Source of the DNA: JADKBO01 sp037968395
Lineage (GTDB): Bacteria; Bacteroidota; Bacteroidia; Chitinophagales; Saprospiraceae
Length of the DNA: 36,022 nt
Reading direction: 5' to 3'
Assembly: GCA_037968395.1 (NCBI GenBank)
Contig: JBBKVK010000190.1
Location: 1 to 36,022, forward strand
This document shows positions 16,200 to 24,429 of the stretch, one piece after another. Below the pieces are notes generated by a model, which saw only the letters and a list, made by a program, of their open reading frames with translations, had not been told where the DNA came from and did no database searches. A program made the position numbers and the translations under genes. Every line of letters starts with the position of its first letter. Position 1 is the first letter of the stretch.

Positions 16200-17621
16200 A
16201 TGAAAAACACCTATTTTGATCTGATTGATCAAAGTTATTACTTCCCACAAGAAGGATTTGATATTAAAGATGATGAGCTCAGGTTTCACGGAGTATCATT
16301 AAAGTATTTAATAGAAAAATATGGCACCCCATTTAAATTAATGTATTTGCCTAGGATAGGAGAACAGATTAAGAAAGCCAGAAATTTATTTAATAGAGCG
16401 ATTAAAAAACACAAATATAAGGGTAAATACTATTATTGTTACTGTACAAAATGTTGCCACTTTTCTCATGTCGTAAAATCAGCTGTAAGAGAAGGAGTAC
16501 ATCTAGAGACTTCATCTTCTTTCGATATTGATTTGATATATGAGTTGTTTAAAGAAGGAGAAATTGACAAAAAGGTAATCATCATACACAATGGTTATAA
16601 GACAGAAGATTATCTTCAGAAAATAGTCAGATTAAATAAAGATGGTTTTAGAAATTCTATATTAATATTAGATTCCAAATCAGAATTAGCTCGAGTAAAG
16701 AAGTACGCTAAAACATTGACTTCTCCCATCAAGATAGGCATTCGGATGGCAATTGATGAAGAACCACAATCGGCATACTATACCTCTAGGTTAGGTATTA
16801 GGGCAGCAGAAATTCTTGATTTCTATAAAGCCGAAATAAAAGGCGATAGTAAGGTGTCTTTAAAAATGTTACACTTTTTTATAGATTCTGGGATCAAAGA
16901 CAACATGTACTATTGGGGTGAATTTCAAAAAGCAATAAAACTTTATGTTGACTTAAAAAAGTTGGCTCCAGAGATGAAGGCAATTGATTTAGGAGGAGGT
17001 TTCCCTATTCGTAATAATTTAGGCTTTGAATATGATTTTGAATATATAATCAATGAGTTAGTTGGCAATATTAAATCTGCTTGTACGGATGCAGAGATAG
17101 AAGACCCAGATATTTTTACAGAATTTGGAAAATATACTGTAGGAGAGAGTGGTGCCATTATATTTAAAGTGTTGGAGCAAAAGAAACAAAATGATGCCGA
17201 ACTTTGGTATATGGTTGACAATAGTTTGATGAACACCATTCCTGACGCTTGGTCTATATTAGAAAAATTCATACTCCTGCCTGTTAATAAGTGGAAAAAT
17301 GAATACGTCAGAGTCAATATTGGCGGTATAAGTTGTGATCATTCAGATTATTACAATTCTGAAGATATGAACCAACAAATATTCTTGCCAGCCTATGACG
17401 AAAAAGACAAAGAACCTCTATACGTTGGGTTTTTCCATACAGGAGCTTATCAAGATTCGATTAGTGGATATGGTGGTATAAAGCATTGTTTGATTCCAGC
17501 ACCTAAATTAATTGTGATAGACAGGGACGAAACTGGTAACTTTGTAGACACTGTATATCGTAATGAGCAGACAGTTGAGGAAATGCTCGAAATATTAGGT
17601 TATAATATTAAATCAGAATAA
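16200..17621 (+). CDS. Arginine decarboxylase, Bacteroidota type (alanine-racemase fold)
   Basis: A 473-residue PLP enzyme of the fold-III group/IV decarboxylases. The PLP lysine lies in CYCTKCCHF (Lys84). The phosphate-binding glycines are LGGGFP (G265-G267), followed by TEFGKYTVGESG in place of the usual EPGR motif. The active-site Cys near the C-terminus is GGISCDHSD (Cys379, Asp380). It is far shorter than E. coli SpeA (about 650) and matches the form I know from Flavobacteria, annotated as arginine decarboxylase. An adjoining agmatinase that overlaps it by 1 bp supports arginine as substrate: arginine to agmatine plus CO2. Ornithine or a carboxypolyamine are weaker alternatives. Confidence 0.85.
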   Translation: MKNTYFDLIDQSYYFPQEGFDIKDDELRFHGVSLKYLIEKYGTPFKLMYLPRIGEQIKKARNLFNRAIKKHKYKGKYYYCYCTKCCHFSHVVKSAVREGVHLETSSSFDIDLIYELFKEGEIDKKVIIIHNGYKTEDYLQKIVRLNKDGFRNSILILDSKSELARVKKYAKTLTSPIKIGIRMAIDEEPQSAYYTSRLGIRAAEILDFYKAEIKGDSKVSLKMLHFFIDSGIKDNMYYWGEFQKAIKLYVDLKKLAPEMKAIDLGGGFPIRNNLGFEYDFEYIINELVGNIKSACTDAEIEDPDIFTEFGKYTVGESGAIIFKVLEQKKQNDAELWYMVDNSLMNTIPDAWSILEKFILLPVNKWKNEYVRVNIGGISCDHSDYYNSEDMNQQIFLPAYDEKDKEPLYVGFFHTGAYQDSISGYGGIKHCLIPAPKLIVIDRDETGNFVDTVYRNEQTVEEMLEILGYNIKSE

Positions 17622-18469
17622 TGGACAAACAGACATTTGGCGGCATTCCAGAAGAATTTGCACAGAAAGATAAATCTTCAATATACTTGCAATCCATACC
17701 TTATGATGGCACGAGTACTTGGGGTAAAGGAGCAGACGATGGATTTGGTGCATTTATGGATGCAGCTGAAAATATGGAGTTATACGATATCGAAACAGAT
17801 AGCGAAGTATATAAAAAAGGCATTTATTTGCTCGACTCTCCTGGTAGTTTTAAATCACCAGAAGAAATGTTTGAGTATACTTATCAAAACACCAAAGAGT
17901 TATTAAAAGACAATAAATTTCTTACTTTTTTTGGAGGCGAACACTCTATCAGCATTGGTTTGATTAAAGCCCATTACGAGCATTTTAAAAACCTAACAGT
18001 ACTGCAAATAGACGCTCATGCAGACCTAAGACCAGAGTATCATGGCACTTTATACAATCATGCTTGTGCAGTATATGATGCGAGCAAAAACTGTAATTTG
18101 ATACAAGTTGGGATCAGAAGCATGGACATCATCGAAAAAGAACACATGAATTATGAGCAGACTTATTTCTCTCACGATATCATTGGTCGTAAAGGGTGGA
18201 TACCAGAAGTGGTAAGCCAAATGACTGAGAATGTTTATATTACTGTAGATTTGGATGCTTTTGATTCATCTATCATGCCAGCTACAGGTACTCCTGAGCC
18301 TGGTGGTCTTGACTGGACAACAGTTACCACCCTCCTAAGAGAAACCTTTAATAGTAAGAATGTTGTCGGAATGGATATTGTAGAATTAGCTCCAATTCCA
18401 GGAATGAAGGCACCTCAATTTCTTGCTGCTAAGCTTTACTATAAAATGCTTTCATACAAATTTGATTAA
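17621..18469 (+). CDS. speB: Agmatinase (ureohydrolase family)
   Basis: A 282-residue dimanganese ureohydrolase. Metal ligands: FGGEHSIS (His108), DAHADLR (D131, H133, D135) and VDLDAFD (D210, D212). The substrate loop reads DSSIMPATGTPEPGGL, and the end of the barrel has DIVELAP. It converts agmatine to putrescine and urea, directly after the decarboxylase with a 1-bp overlap (TAATG). Members can also be arginases, guanidinobutyrases or formimidoylglutamases, but this context makes agmatinase the natural call. Confidence 0.92.
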   Translation: MDKQTFGGIPEEFAQKDKSSIYLQSIPYDGTSTWGKGADDGFGAFMDAAENMELYDIETDSEVYKKGIYLLDSPGSFKSPEEMFEYTYQNTKELLKDNKFLTFFGGEHSISIGLIKAHYEHFKNLTVLQIDAHADLRPEYHGTLYNHACAVYDASKNCNLIQVGIRSMDIIEKEHMNYEQTYFSHDIIGRKGWIPEVVSQMTENVYITVDLDAFDSSIMPATGTPEPGGLDWTTVTTLLRETFNSKNVVGMDIVELAPIPGMKAPQFLAAKLYYKMLSYKFD

Positions 18470-18500
18470 TTTAGCTAATCAGCTTAAAATATAAAATACA

Positions 18501-19475
18501 ATGACAAAAGGACCAATATCTCAATTTATCGAACACCATTACAGACATTTCAATGCTGCAGCTTTAGTTGATGCCTCAAAGGCTTATGTAGAGCAATTGG
18601 AGAAAGGAAATAAAATGATGATTACACTTGCAGGTGCTATGAGTACCGCGGAGTTGGGTTTGTCACTAGCAGAAATGATCCGTCAAGATAAAGTTGCAAT
18701 TATTACATGTACAGGTGCCAATCTTGAAGAAGATGTATTTAACTTAGTAGCTCATGATCATTACAAAAGAATTCCTAATTATAGAGAGCTTTCTCCACAA
18801 GAAGAAAAAGATTTATTAGATAACCATTTTAATAGAGTTACTGACACGTGTATCCCAGAAATGGAAGCAATGCGTAGGATAGAAGACCACTTATACAAAG
18901 TGTGGAAGGATGCCGACACAAAAGGGGAGCGATACTTTCCGTATGAATATTTTTATAAAATCTTGTTGAGTGGAGAGTTAGAAGATAAATACCAAATCGA
19001 TCCAAAAAACAGTTGGCTATTGGCTGCTGCAGAAAAAAACTTACCGATTATAGTTCCAGGTTGGGAGGATAGCACTTGTGGTAATTTCTTCGCATCATAC
19101 TGTTATGATGGTGATATTAAGACATCAACAATGAAGAGTGGTATTGAGTACATGATCTTTTTAGCTAAATGGTATCAAGAAAATGCAGGTAAAAACGGCG
19201 TAGGTTTTTTCCAAATTGGAGGTGGTATTGCTGGGGATTTCCCAATATGTGTAGTTCCAATGCTTCACCAAGACCTAGAAATGGAAGAAGTGCCTATGTG
19301 GTCTTATTTCTGTCAAATCAGTGATAGTACTACAAGTTATGGTTCATACTCTGGAGCAGTGCCCAATGAAAAAATCACTTGGGGTAAACTTAATATAGAA
19401 ACGCCTAAATTTATAATTGAAAGTGATGCTACCATTGTTGCACCATTGGTATTTGCTTGGATATTGGGGTGGTAA
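18501..19475 (+). CDS. Deoxyhypusine synthase-like enzyme (possible homospermidine synthase)
   Basis: A 324-residue protein with the DHS fold. NAD-binding features: LAGAMSTAELG (about 43-53) and CTGANLEEDVFNL (about 75-87). IVPGWEDSTCGN and FFQIGGGIAGDFPIC follow. The intermediate-forming Lys is conserved in ITWGKL (Lys296), equivalent to the human DHS WGK lysine. Bacteria lack eIF5A, the normal acceptor, so it must transfer the aminobutyl group to something else, most simply a second putrescine giving sym-homospermidine, a common polyamine in Flavobacteria. Last gene of the run, 31 nt after agmatinase, with a strong terminator 62 nt later. Spermidine-using or conjugate-modifying roles remain open. 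Confidence 0.85.
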   Translation: MTKGPISQFIEHHYRHFNAAALVDASKAYVEQLEKGNKMMITLAGAMSTAELGLSLAEMIRQDKVAIITCTGANLEEDVFNLVAHDHYKRIPNYRELSPQEEKDLLDNHFNRVTDTCIPEMEAMRRIEDHLYKVWKDADTKGERYFPYEYFYKILLSGELEDKYQIDPKNSWLLAAAEKNLPIIVPGWEDSTCGNFFASYCYDGDIKTSTMKSGIEYMIFLAKWYQENAGKNGVGFFQIGGGIAGDFPICVVPMLHQDLEMEEVPMWSYFCQISDSTTSYGSYSGAVPNEKITWGKLNIETPKFIIESDATIVAPLVFAWILGW

Positions 19476-19536
19476 AATGAAGACAAGAGATTCGATCTAT
19501 AATATGAGATCGCAACTTTTAATTGATAATAAATAT

Positions 19537-19569
19537 AAGCCTTGGGAAGTATTTCTCGGGGCTTTTTTT
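19537..19569 (+). terminator. Rho-independent terminator of the polyamine operon
   Basis: A 12-bp stem (19537-19548 with 19553-19564, including G-U pairs, loop gtat) is followed by a seven-T run. It lies 62 nt downstream of the deoxyhypusine synthase-like gene. Confidence 0.85.
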
Positions 19570-19581
19570 GTAAAATATTAC

Positions 19582-19988
19582 TAACCTGAGTTCGACTATT
19601 CTAACTTTTACATTATTTTATTGATAATCCGGGTTTATAGTTCTTTTGTTATACTTTCTTGACTGATAATTTGCAATGTAAGTATCTGTTTCAGAAAGGA
19701 AATCAAAGTATCCTTCCCCCTCCTTCGTTGGATCAGCTAGATTCATACTAATTCTGTTTTGGGATCGTGGAATAGAATTTTGAGTTTTTCAAAGTGCAAC
19801 GAGGCAAAAAGCACAAAGATAGCCTAGCTTTCACGAGCATTTTTAACAAAGCTAGTACTAAGAAGAAACGAAATTAACCGACAATTTCAAACAGAATTGG
19901 TATAAGCCCGCTAAACTTTCGCTAATTCGCCTTGACTTAGGGAGTTTTCTAAGATTCGTACTTCGCGATAATAACCGAACTCAGGTTA
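19582..19988. repeat. Nested-palindrome element of about 400 bp, possibly MITE-like
   Basis: The ends are a perfect 13-bp inverted repeat, taacctgagttcg (19582-19594) and its complement (19976-19988). Inside are two more nested pairs: atactaattctgttt (19745-19759) with a 14/15 complement at 19889-19903, and ctagcttt (19824-19831) with its exact complement at 19848-19855. No ORF is visible inside. The 14-mer at 19624-19637 also occurs at 66-79. Symmetric nesting, coding silence and terminal repeats suggest a non-autonomous mobile element or a large folded RNA/DNA structure. No certain target-site duplication was found. Confidence 0.55.
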
Positions 19989-20017
19989 CCGGTATATTTT
20001 TTTACAAACAATATAGT

Positions 20018-20073
20018 ATGACAAAAAAAGTCATGACAAATAAAGTAATATATCAATAATATTTGTAAATTTG
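20018..20073 (+). promoter_or_regulatory. Promoter region of the Fic gene with possible operator
   Basis: The -7 box TAAATTTG (20066-20073) matches TAnnTTTG, 18 nt before the ATG at 20092. Upstream is a small inverted repeat, atgac-7 nt-gtcat (20018-20034), and atgaca is repeated directly at 20033-20038. Because the gene product has an XRE-type DNA-binding domain, this could be an autoregulatory site. The repeats are short enough to be chance. Confidence 0.35.
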
Positions 20074-20091
20074 TGGTAAATAGTATTTATC

Positions 20092-21168
20092 ATGGCACAA
20101 TTATTTGGGCAATACATCAAGGAGGCAAGAATAATCTTGGGATATAAGACAAAAGATCTTGCAGCGATTACAGATATAGATCAGGCACTTATCAGTAAGT
20201 TTGAGAATGGAGGGCGTATGCCTACAGATAAGCAGTTAGTAGCTCTGGCACAAGGGTTGGGTATTGAGTATCAAGAGTTAAGGAAACATTTCTTGACTGA
20301 GAAAGTATATTTTTTACTAAAAGATGAGGAAATGGCAGTTGAGGTGATGATGGCATTAGAGCCGAGGATAGAGTATTTGGCCAGTAATAATGTATTGGAT
20401 AAAGTAGTGTTGGATGATGTGATTTTGAAGGCACTGGACGAGCTAGATACACTTAAGTTAGAGTGGTCTAAGCTAAAAGGCATTCAAGGCATTCGCAAGA
20501 AGAAGATGGAGGAGTATTTTTCCATGAAATACACATATCAATCCAACAAGATAGAAGGCAATACTTTGACACTTTCAGAGACTATGGTGGTGGTTAAGGA
20601 CGGTATGACAATAGCTGGTAAGTCTGTTCACGACCATCTAGAAGCAATTAATCATGCAGAGGCTATACATCTTTTATATGATCTAGTAGGGCAGAAAGAG
20701 AGTTTTACTAAATACAATGTGTTACAGTTGCACAGTCTAATTTTAAGAGGTATTAATAGCAGAGATGCCGGAGTTTATCGTAATGTGCAAGTTCGAATAT
20801 CAGGTGCAGAGCATGTTCCGCCACAGCCATACCTAATTGATAAAATGATGGAAGACTACTTTACTTACTATCGAATACATAAACATAGTTCCCACCCAGT
20901 AATATTAGCAGCGGAGATGCATGAGAGATTAGTATCCATTCACCCTTTTATAGACGGTAATGGACGTACTGCTCGCTTGGTCATGAATCTAGTTTTGTTG
21001 ACTTTTGGCTTTCCTATTGCAATTCTAAAAGGTGATAATGTGGATCGTCAAAAGTACTACGATGCCTTGGCAGCAGTACAGATAGATGATAATCCCTCCG
21101 CTTTTTACACTTTAATAATTGAAGCTTTAACTGACTCTATTAGAGAGCACATAGCGTTGGCGAGATAA
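20092..21168 (+). CDS. Fic-domain AMP transferase with N-terminal XRE helix-turn-helix
   Basis: A 358-residue fusion. Residues about 5-62 are an XRE-type HTH (LGYKTKDLAAITDIDQALISKFENG), followed by a helical linker. The Fic domain (about 140-345) has the complete active motif HPFIDGNGRTAR (284-295), so the catalytic His284 is intact. A class II inhibitory motif SNKIEG (S151, E155) precedes it, and Glu155 should block ATP binding until relieved. Fic enzymes usually transfer AMP to Tyr, Ser or Thr of a target. The fused HTH suggests control of its own or neighbouring transcription. The gene is solitary, with no antitoxin partner, next to a repeat element, which hints at an acquired locus. Confidence 0.93.
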   Translation: MAQLFGQYIKEARIILGYKTKDLAAITDIDQALISKFENGGRMPTDKQLVALAQGLGIEYQELRKHFLTEKVYFLLKDEEMAVEVMMALEPRIEYLASNNVLDKVVLDDVILKALDELDTLKLEWSKLKGIQGIRKKKMEEYFSMKYTYQSNKIEGNTLTLSETMVVVKDGMTIAGKSVHDHLEAINHAEAIHLLYDLVGQKESFTKYNVLQLHSLILRGINSRDAGVYRNVQVRISGAEHVPPQPYLIDKMMEDYFTYYRIHKHSSHPVILAAEMHERLVSIHPFIDGNGRTARLVMNLVLLTFGFPIAILKGDNVDRQKYYDALAAVQIDDNPSAFYTLIIEALTDSIREHIALAR

Positions 21169-21273
21169 TAATATAGAGCTAGAGTTTCGCACAGAATACA
21201 TCAAAATCAATAAAAAGATTTTAAATCGAATAGAGACTCAATTAAACAAAATGCTTTGCTCATTGTTCTTCTT

Positions 21274-21281
21274 TATATTTG
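21274..21281 (+). promoter_or_regulatory. Putative promoter of msrB-msrA
   Basis: TATATTTG matches TAnnTTTG. A TTTG at 21255-21258 could be the -33 box, with a spacer of 15 nt (shorter than the usual 17-23). The -7 box lies 71 nt before the msrB ATG. Confidence 0.45.
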
Positions 21282-21352
21282 TGTAAAATTTAAAGAAAAA
21301 CAAACTGTACCTCACTTACTTTTGAAATACCATTAATAAAACAAGATAAATT

Positions 21353-21805
21353 ATGCTAGATTGGAAAGGAGTATTAAAATTTGCCACTGATGGAACACCT
21401 ACATCTGATAAAAGAGTAGAAAAATCAGAATCAGAATGGAAAAAAATATTAACACCAGAGCAATTTAGAATTACTAGACAAAAAGGCACAGAAAGAGCTG
21501 GGTCTGGAGCTTTATGCCATGCTCATGATGCTGGAATTTATAGTTGCATTTGTTGTAACACTCCGTTATTTGATTCAACGATTAAATTTAATTCGGGCAC
21601 AGGCTGGCCAAGTTTTACGCAACCGATTAAAGAGAATGCCATTAAATATAAAAAAGATGTATCGTTTGGTATGGTAAGAGTTGAAGCTATGTGTAACACT
21701 TGTGATGCCCATCAAGGTCATGTTTTTCAAGATGGTCCCCCACCTAGTGGATTAAGATATTGCATTAATTCCGAAGCAATTCAGTTGAGTAAGAATGTAG
21801 TTTAA
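21353..21805 (+). CDS. msrB: Peptide-methionine (R)-S-oxide reductase
   Basis: A 150-residue enzyme that reduces the R-epimer of methionine sulfoxide in proteins. Zinc-binding CICC and CNTC pairs are present, with the family block FNSGTGWPSFTQPI. GHVFQDGPPPSGLRYCINS carries the catalytic Cys137. No signal peptide, so it is cytoplasmic. It lies 36 nt upstream of msrA and is probably co-transcribed; together they repair both epimers. Confidence 0.96.
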   Translation: MLDWKGVLKFATDGTPTSDKRVEKSESEWKKILTPEQFRITRQKGTERAGSGALCHAHDAGIYSCICCNTPLFDSTIKFNSGTGWPSFTQPIKENAIKYKKDVSFGMVRVEAMCNTCDAHQGHVFQDGPPPSGLRYCINSEAIQLSKNVV

Positions 21806-21841
21806 AATAAGTAATGTTAATCGATTAAAAAAAATCAAACT

Positions 21842-22339
21842 ATGGATAATTATAAGAAAGCGTATATCGCAGGTGGATGCTTCTGGGGAATGGAAGAATT
21901 ATTCAGAAAGAGACCAGGTGTTATTGCTACAGAAGTGGGTTATCAAGGTGGTAAAAATGAGAATCCAACTTATAGCTTTCATCCAGGTCATGCAGAAGGT
22001 ATTGAGATTATTTATGACCCATCTCAAACTGATTTTAGGAAAATATTGGATTATTTCTTTAGAATACATAACCCAACAACTGTGGATAGACAAGGAAATG
22101 ATATAGGTTCTAGTTATCGTTCTGCAATATTTATACAGAATGATGCAGAGCAAAAGATTGCAGAAGAAGTCGTTGATATTGTCAATAAATCAAAAAGGTG
22201 GGATGGTGAAGTTGTAACAACTTTGGAGCCTTTTTCTACGTTTTGGCCAGCTGAACCAGATCACCAAGATTATTTAGTTAGAAAGCCTAATGGGTACACT
22301 TGTCACTTTGAAAGATTTGATACTTTTTTGAAAGAGTAA
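21842..22339 (+). CDS. msrA: Peptide-methionine (S)-S-oxide reductase
   Basis: A 165-residue enzyme for the S-epimer of methionine sulfoxide. The catalytic motif GGCFWGMEELF has Cys13. EVGYQGG, HAEGIEIIYDP, FFRIHNPTTVDRQGND and YRSAIF are typical MsrA blocks. There is no signal peptide and the length is normal for a single-domain MsrA. Thioredoxin should recycle it. It is the second gene of the msrB-msrA pair and converges on the nucleoside transporter gene. Confidence 0.96.
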   Translation: MDNYKKAYIAGGCFWGMEELFRKRPGVIATEVGYQGGKNENPTYSFHPGHAEGIEIIYDPSQTDFRKILDYFFRIHNPTTVDRQGNDIGSSYRSAIFIQNDAEQKIAEEVVDIVNKSKRWDGEVVTTLEPFSTFWPAEPDHQDYLVRKPNGYTCHFERFDTFLKE

Positions 22340-22409
22340 ACGGATCATTACGTTAAAAAGTGCAATAAGTTTTGATCAGCGATAAAAGATTATTGACTTT
22401 GAGCTTTTA

Positions 22410-23600
22410 TTACGCCTTTTCCTTCCCCTTAAATAAAACAAGAAAGAAGAAAGCTGAGATTACACCTATTACCGTTGGGATAATCCATATTGCTTGCCAA
22501 TGATGGCTACCATCTGCATTAGTATTTAAGTATACTGTTTCTCCTGCTATATAACTTCCAATAAGTGCCATTACTCCCATGATCAGAAAAGAATAAAACC
22601 CTTGAGCAGTACTCTTAAGTGCAACTGGGACTCTAGTATCTAAATAGATTTGAGCGACAAACATTGAGCATGTAAATGCAATACCATGAATTGCTAAAGA
22701 TATTAAGTGCCAATATTCTTTTCCACTTTCTATTCCAATGATAAAAAGACCATATCTAATCCCCCAAAGAAATAATCCAATGGCTAGAATGATTTTTAAT
22801 CTCATGTTTTTAAAAAGAAATGGAAGTGCTAACATGATTATTATCTCTGTTACTTGTCCAATGGCCATTTTACCTGCAGCATTGTGCATGCCGATTTCAT
22901 TCAAAAATGGATTGACAAAGCTATAGTAAAATGAAGAGGGAATACAGATTAATCCTATGCTAGCGATCAAAATGATGAAGTTCTTCTCCTTGAGTAGGAG
23001 CTTCATTTCATCACTCATTAGATTCTGGAAAAGAGTATTGTGCTTATTTAATTTGGGAGGAGTATTTGGTAATGTGAAGCAATATATTCCATGGACAAGG
23101 GATGCCATTGCTGCTAGCTTGAATGGGATAGGTGTGGTCTCTATGTGCTTAAATCCTACAAGTAATCCTGCAATTATCCAGGATATAGTTCCCCATACTC
23201 TAATGCGAGGAAAGTCATTTTTTGCATCAGCAATATGGTGAAAACATAGAGCATTTGATAGGCTAAAAGTGGGGAGATAACACAACATGTACAATAATAC
23301 CAAAGTATAAGTATGTGAATATGTAGTACTATTGGAAATGGCCAATAATAAGACACTGCCTAATATGTGAAGTATACCCAGTAATTTTTCTGCTGAAAAA
23401 AATCTATCGGCTAATGCCCCAATTACAAATGGAGAAATAGATGCAGCTATAGCTACACTTGCATAGATAGAGCCTACTTCTCTACCATTGTAATGGACTC
23501 CATTTAGCCAATAATTACCTGCAGTCACAAACCAACTACCCCAGACGAAATATTGTAGAAATTGTAATAATGATAACCTGAAAGTTATGGATAATTGCAT
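22410..23600 (-). CDS. Nucleoside:H+ symporter-like MFS transporter (NupG type)
   Basis: A 396-residue inner-membrane protein with about 12 hydrophobic segments. Features of the NupG/XapB nucleoside permease group include LQFLQYFVWGSWFVTAGNYW at the start, FVIGALADRFFSAEKLLGILH (about 56-76), SNALCFHHIADA and FPRIRVWGTISWI. The latter resembles the FpxVRxxGTxGWI pattern of that group. It would take up nucleosides with protons. A -7 box sits directly before the ATG, giving an almost leaderless mRNA. Confidence 0.85.
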   Translation of the reverse strand: MQLSITFRLSLLQFLQYFVWGSWFVTAGNYWLNGVHYNGREVGSIYASVAIAASISPFVIGALADRFFSAEKLLGILHILGSVLLLAISNSTTYSHTYTLVLLYMLCYLPTFSLSNALCFHHIADAKNDFPRIRVWGTISWIIAGLLVGFKHIETTPIPFKLAAMASLVHGIYCFTLPNTPPKLNKHNTLFQNLMSDEMKLLLKEKNFIILIASIGLICIPSSFYYSFVNPFLNEIGMHNAAGKMAIGQVTEIIIMLALPFLFKNMRLKIILAIGLFLWGIRYGLFIIGIESGKEYWHLISLAIHGIAFTCSMFVAQIYLDTRVPVALKSTAQGFYSFLIMGVMALIGSYIAGETVYLNTNADGSHHWQAIWIIPTVIGVISAFFFLVLFKGKEKA

Positions 23601-23603
23601 TTA

Positions 23604-23611
23604 CAAAGATA
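23604..23611 (-). promoter_or_regulatory. Putative -7 box of the nucleoside transporter gene
   Basis: Minus-strand TATCTTTG matches TAnnTTTG and ends 3 nt before the ATG at 23600, so transcription would start within or next to the start codon. Confidence 0.4.
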
Positions 23612-23637
23612 TGCGATCAATGGGTTTTAATACAAAA

Positions 23638-23663
23638 AAAGGTGCTCTTAAAAGAACACCTTT
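23638..23663 (-). terminator. Terminator of the DUF1761 gene
   Basis: A 12-bp stem with one mismatch and a 2-nt loop (aaaggtgctctt / aagaacaccttt). On the minus strand it is followed by a T-run (the A-run at 23633-23640 on the plus strand). It lies 25 nt past the stop of the 23688 gene and separates it from the transporter gene. Confidence 0.8.
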
Positions 23664-23687
23664 CTCAAATTTTATCTAGTCTGTTGA

Positions 23688-24110
23688 TTACTTTCTCCAG
23701 CCACCTATTATTGCTCCAAATACAGTAAATAGTACCACAACATAACTACCATCTACACAAGATAATACTGTTGGATTTTGAGCAAACATATTGCCTACAA
23801 TAATACCTATGGCAGATATTAACCCAATTATAAAACCTAATTTTCCACCACTTGCAGCAGTTGTATCTCCTGTCTTATTGATCAACCAACTGAAAAAGAT
23901 CGGATAGATAACCATGGCAATTGTGTTGAATATCATCGGCATAGATGACATTGCTACTTCTGTACCATTTTTAAGCATTTTTTCACCATCCATAGTGATA
24001 CCACATCCTTCCATCCAGTAATTTTGAAATAAGGCTCCATACCATAAAAAGCCTAAGCCCATGCCTAATACCACACATAGTAATACGGCAAGCCAATTAA
24101 TTTTACCCAT
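23688..24110 (-). CDS. DUF1761 family membrane protein
   Basis: A 140-residue protein with four hydrophobic segments (about 6-24, 58-76, 90-107, 120-136). The start pattern INWLAVLLCVVLGMGLGFLWYGALFQNYWM is typical of DUF1761. Function unknown. It is an independent unit with a consensus promoter and its own terminator. Confidence 0.85.
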   Translation of the reverse strand: MGKINWLAVLLCVVLGMGLGFLWYGALFQNYWMEGCGITMDGEKMLKNGTEVAMSSMPMIFNTIAMVIYPIFFSWLINKTGDTTAASGGKLGFIIGLISAIGIIVGNMFAQNPTVLSCVDGSYVVVLFTVFGAIIGGWRK

Positions 24111-24142
24111 AATAAAGTTAGTTTAGTTTGTTAGTTAAAGAT

Positions 24143-24173
24143 CAAATATATTACATAATTGTAATATTACAAA
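24143..24173 (-). promoter_or_regulatory. Consensus Bacteroidota promoter of the DUF1761 gene
   Basis: On the minus strand TTTG (24170-24173), a 19-nt spacer and TATATTTG (24143-24150) match the -33/-7 consensus exactly. The -7 box is 33 nt before the ATG at 24110. This is the best promoter in the window. The rest of the 319-base gap to 24430 is AT-rich with nothing else recognised; I saw no exact plus-strand -7 box for the hydroxyproline block. Confidence 0.7.
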
Positions 24174-24429
24174 ATATATAATAAGTTTACTTGCATTTTT
24201 GGTTATTATCCTTTTATAAAAAGTCATTGTATTACCATTCCTAATGTTTTCCTATGTTTTTCTTTAATAATTTAGAATTTTCTAATTGAGTATTAATAGC
24301 TTCTAATACAATATTGATTGAAGACTTATTTGTCAGAGAATACTAAATGTGATGGGAAGACTTTTCATATTCATCCTTTTTCTTTTTGAATACTCATTTC
24401 ATTTATCGACATTTGTTGAAAGTAAAATT

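Noticed and set aside
20092..21168. Fic gene as part of a toxin-antitoxin pair
   Set aside because: No small antitoxin gene lies on either side, and the inhibitory motif is within the same protein.
24349..24429. Upstream start adding a hydrophobic leader to the DapA-family enzyme
   Set aside because: The family is cytoplasmic and starts at the equivalent of MSRKVNWIGVYPAV; the leader is probably non-coding AT-rich sequence.
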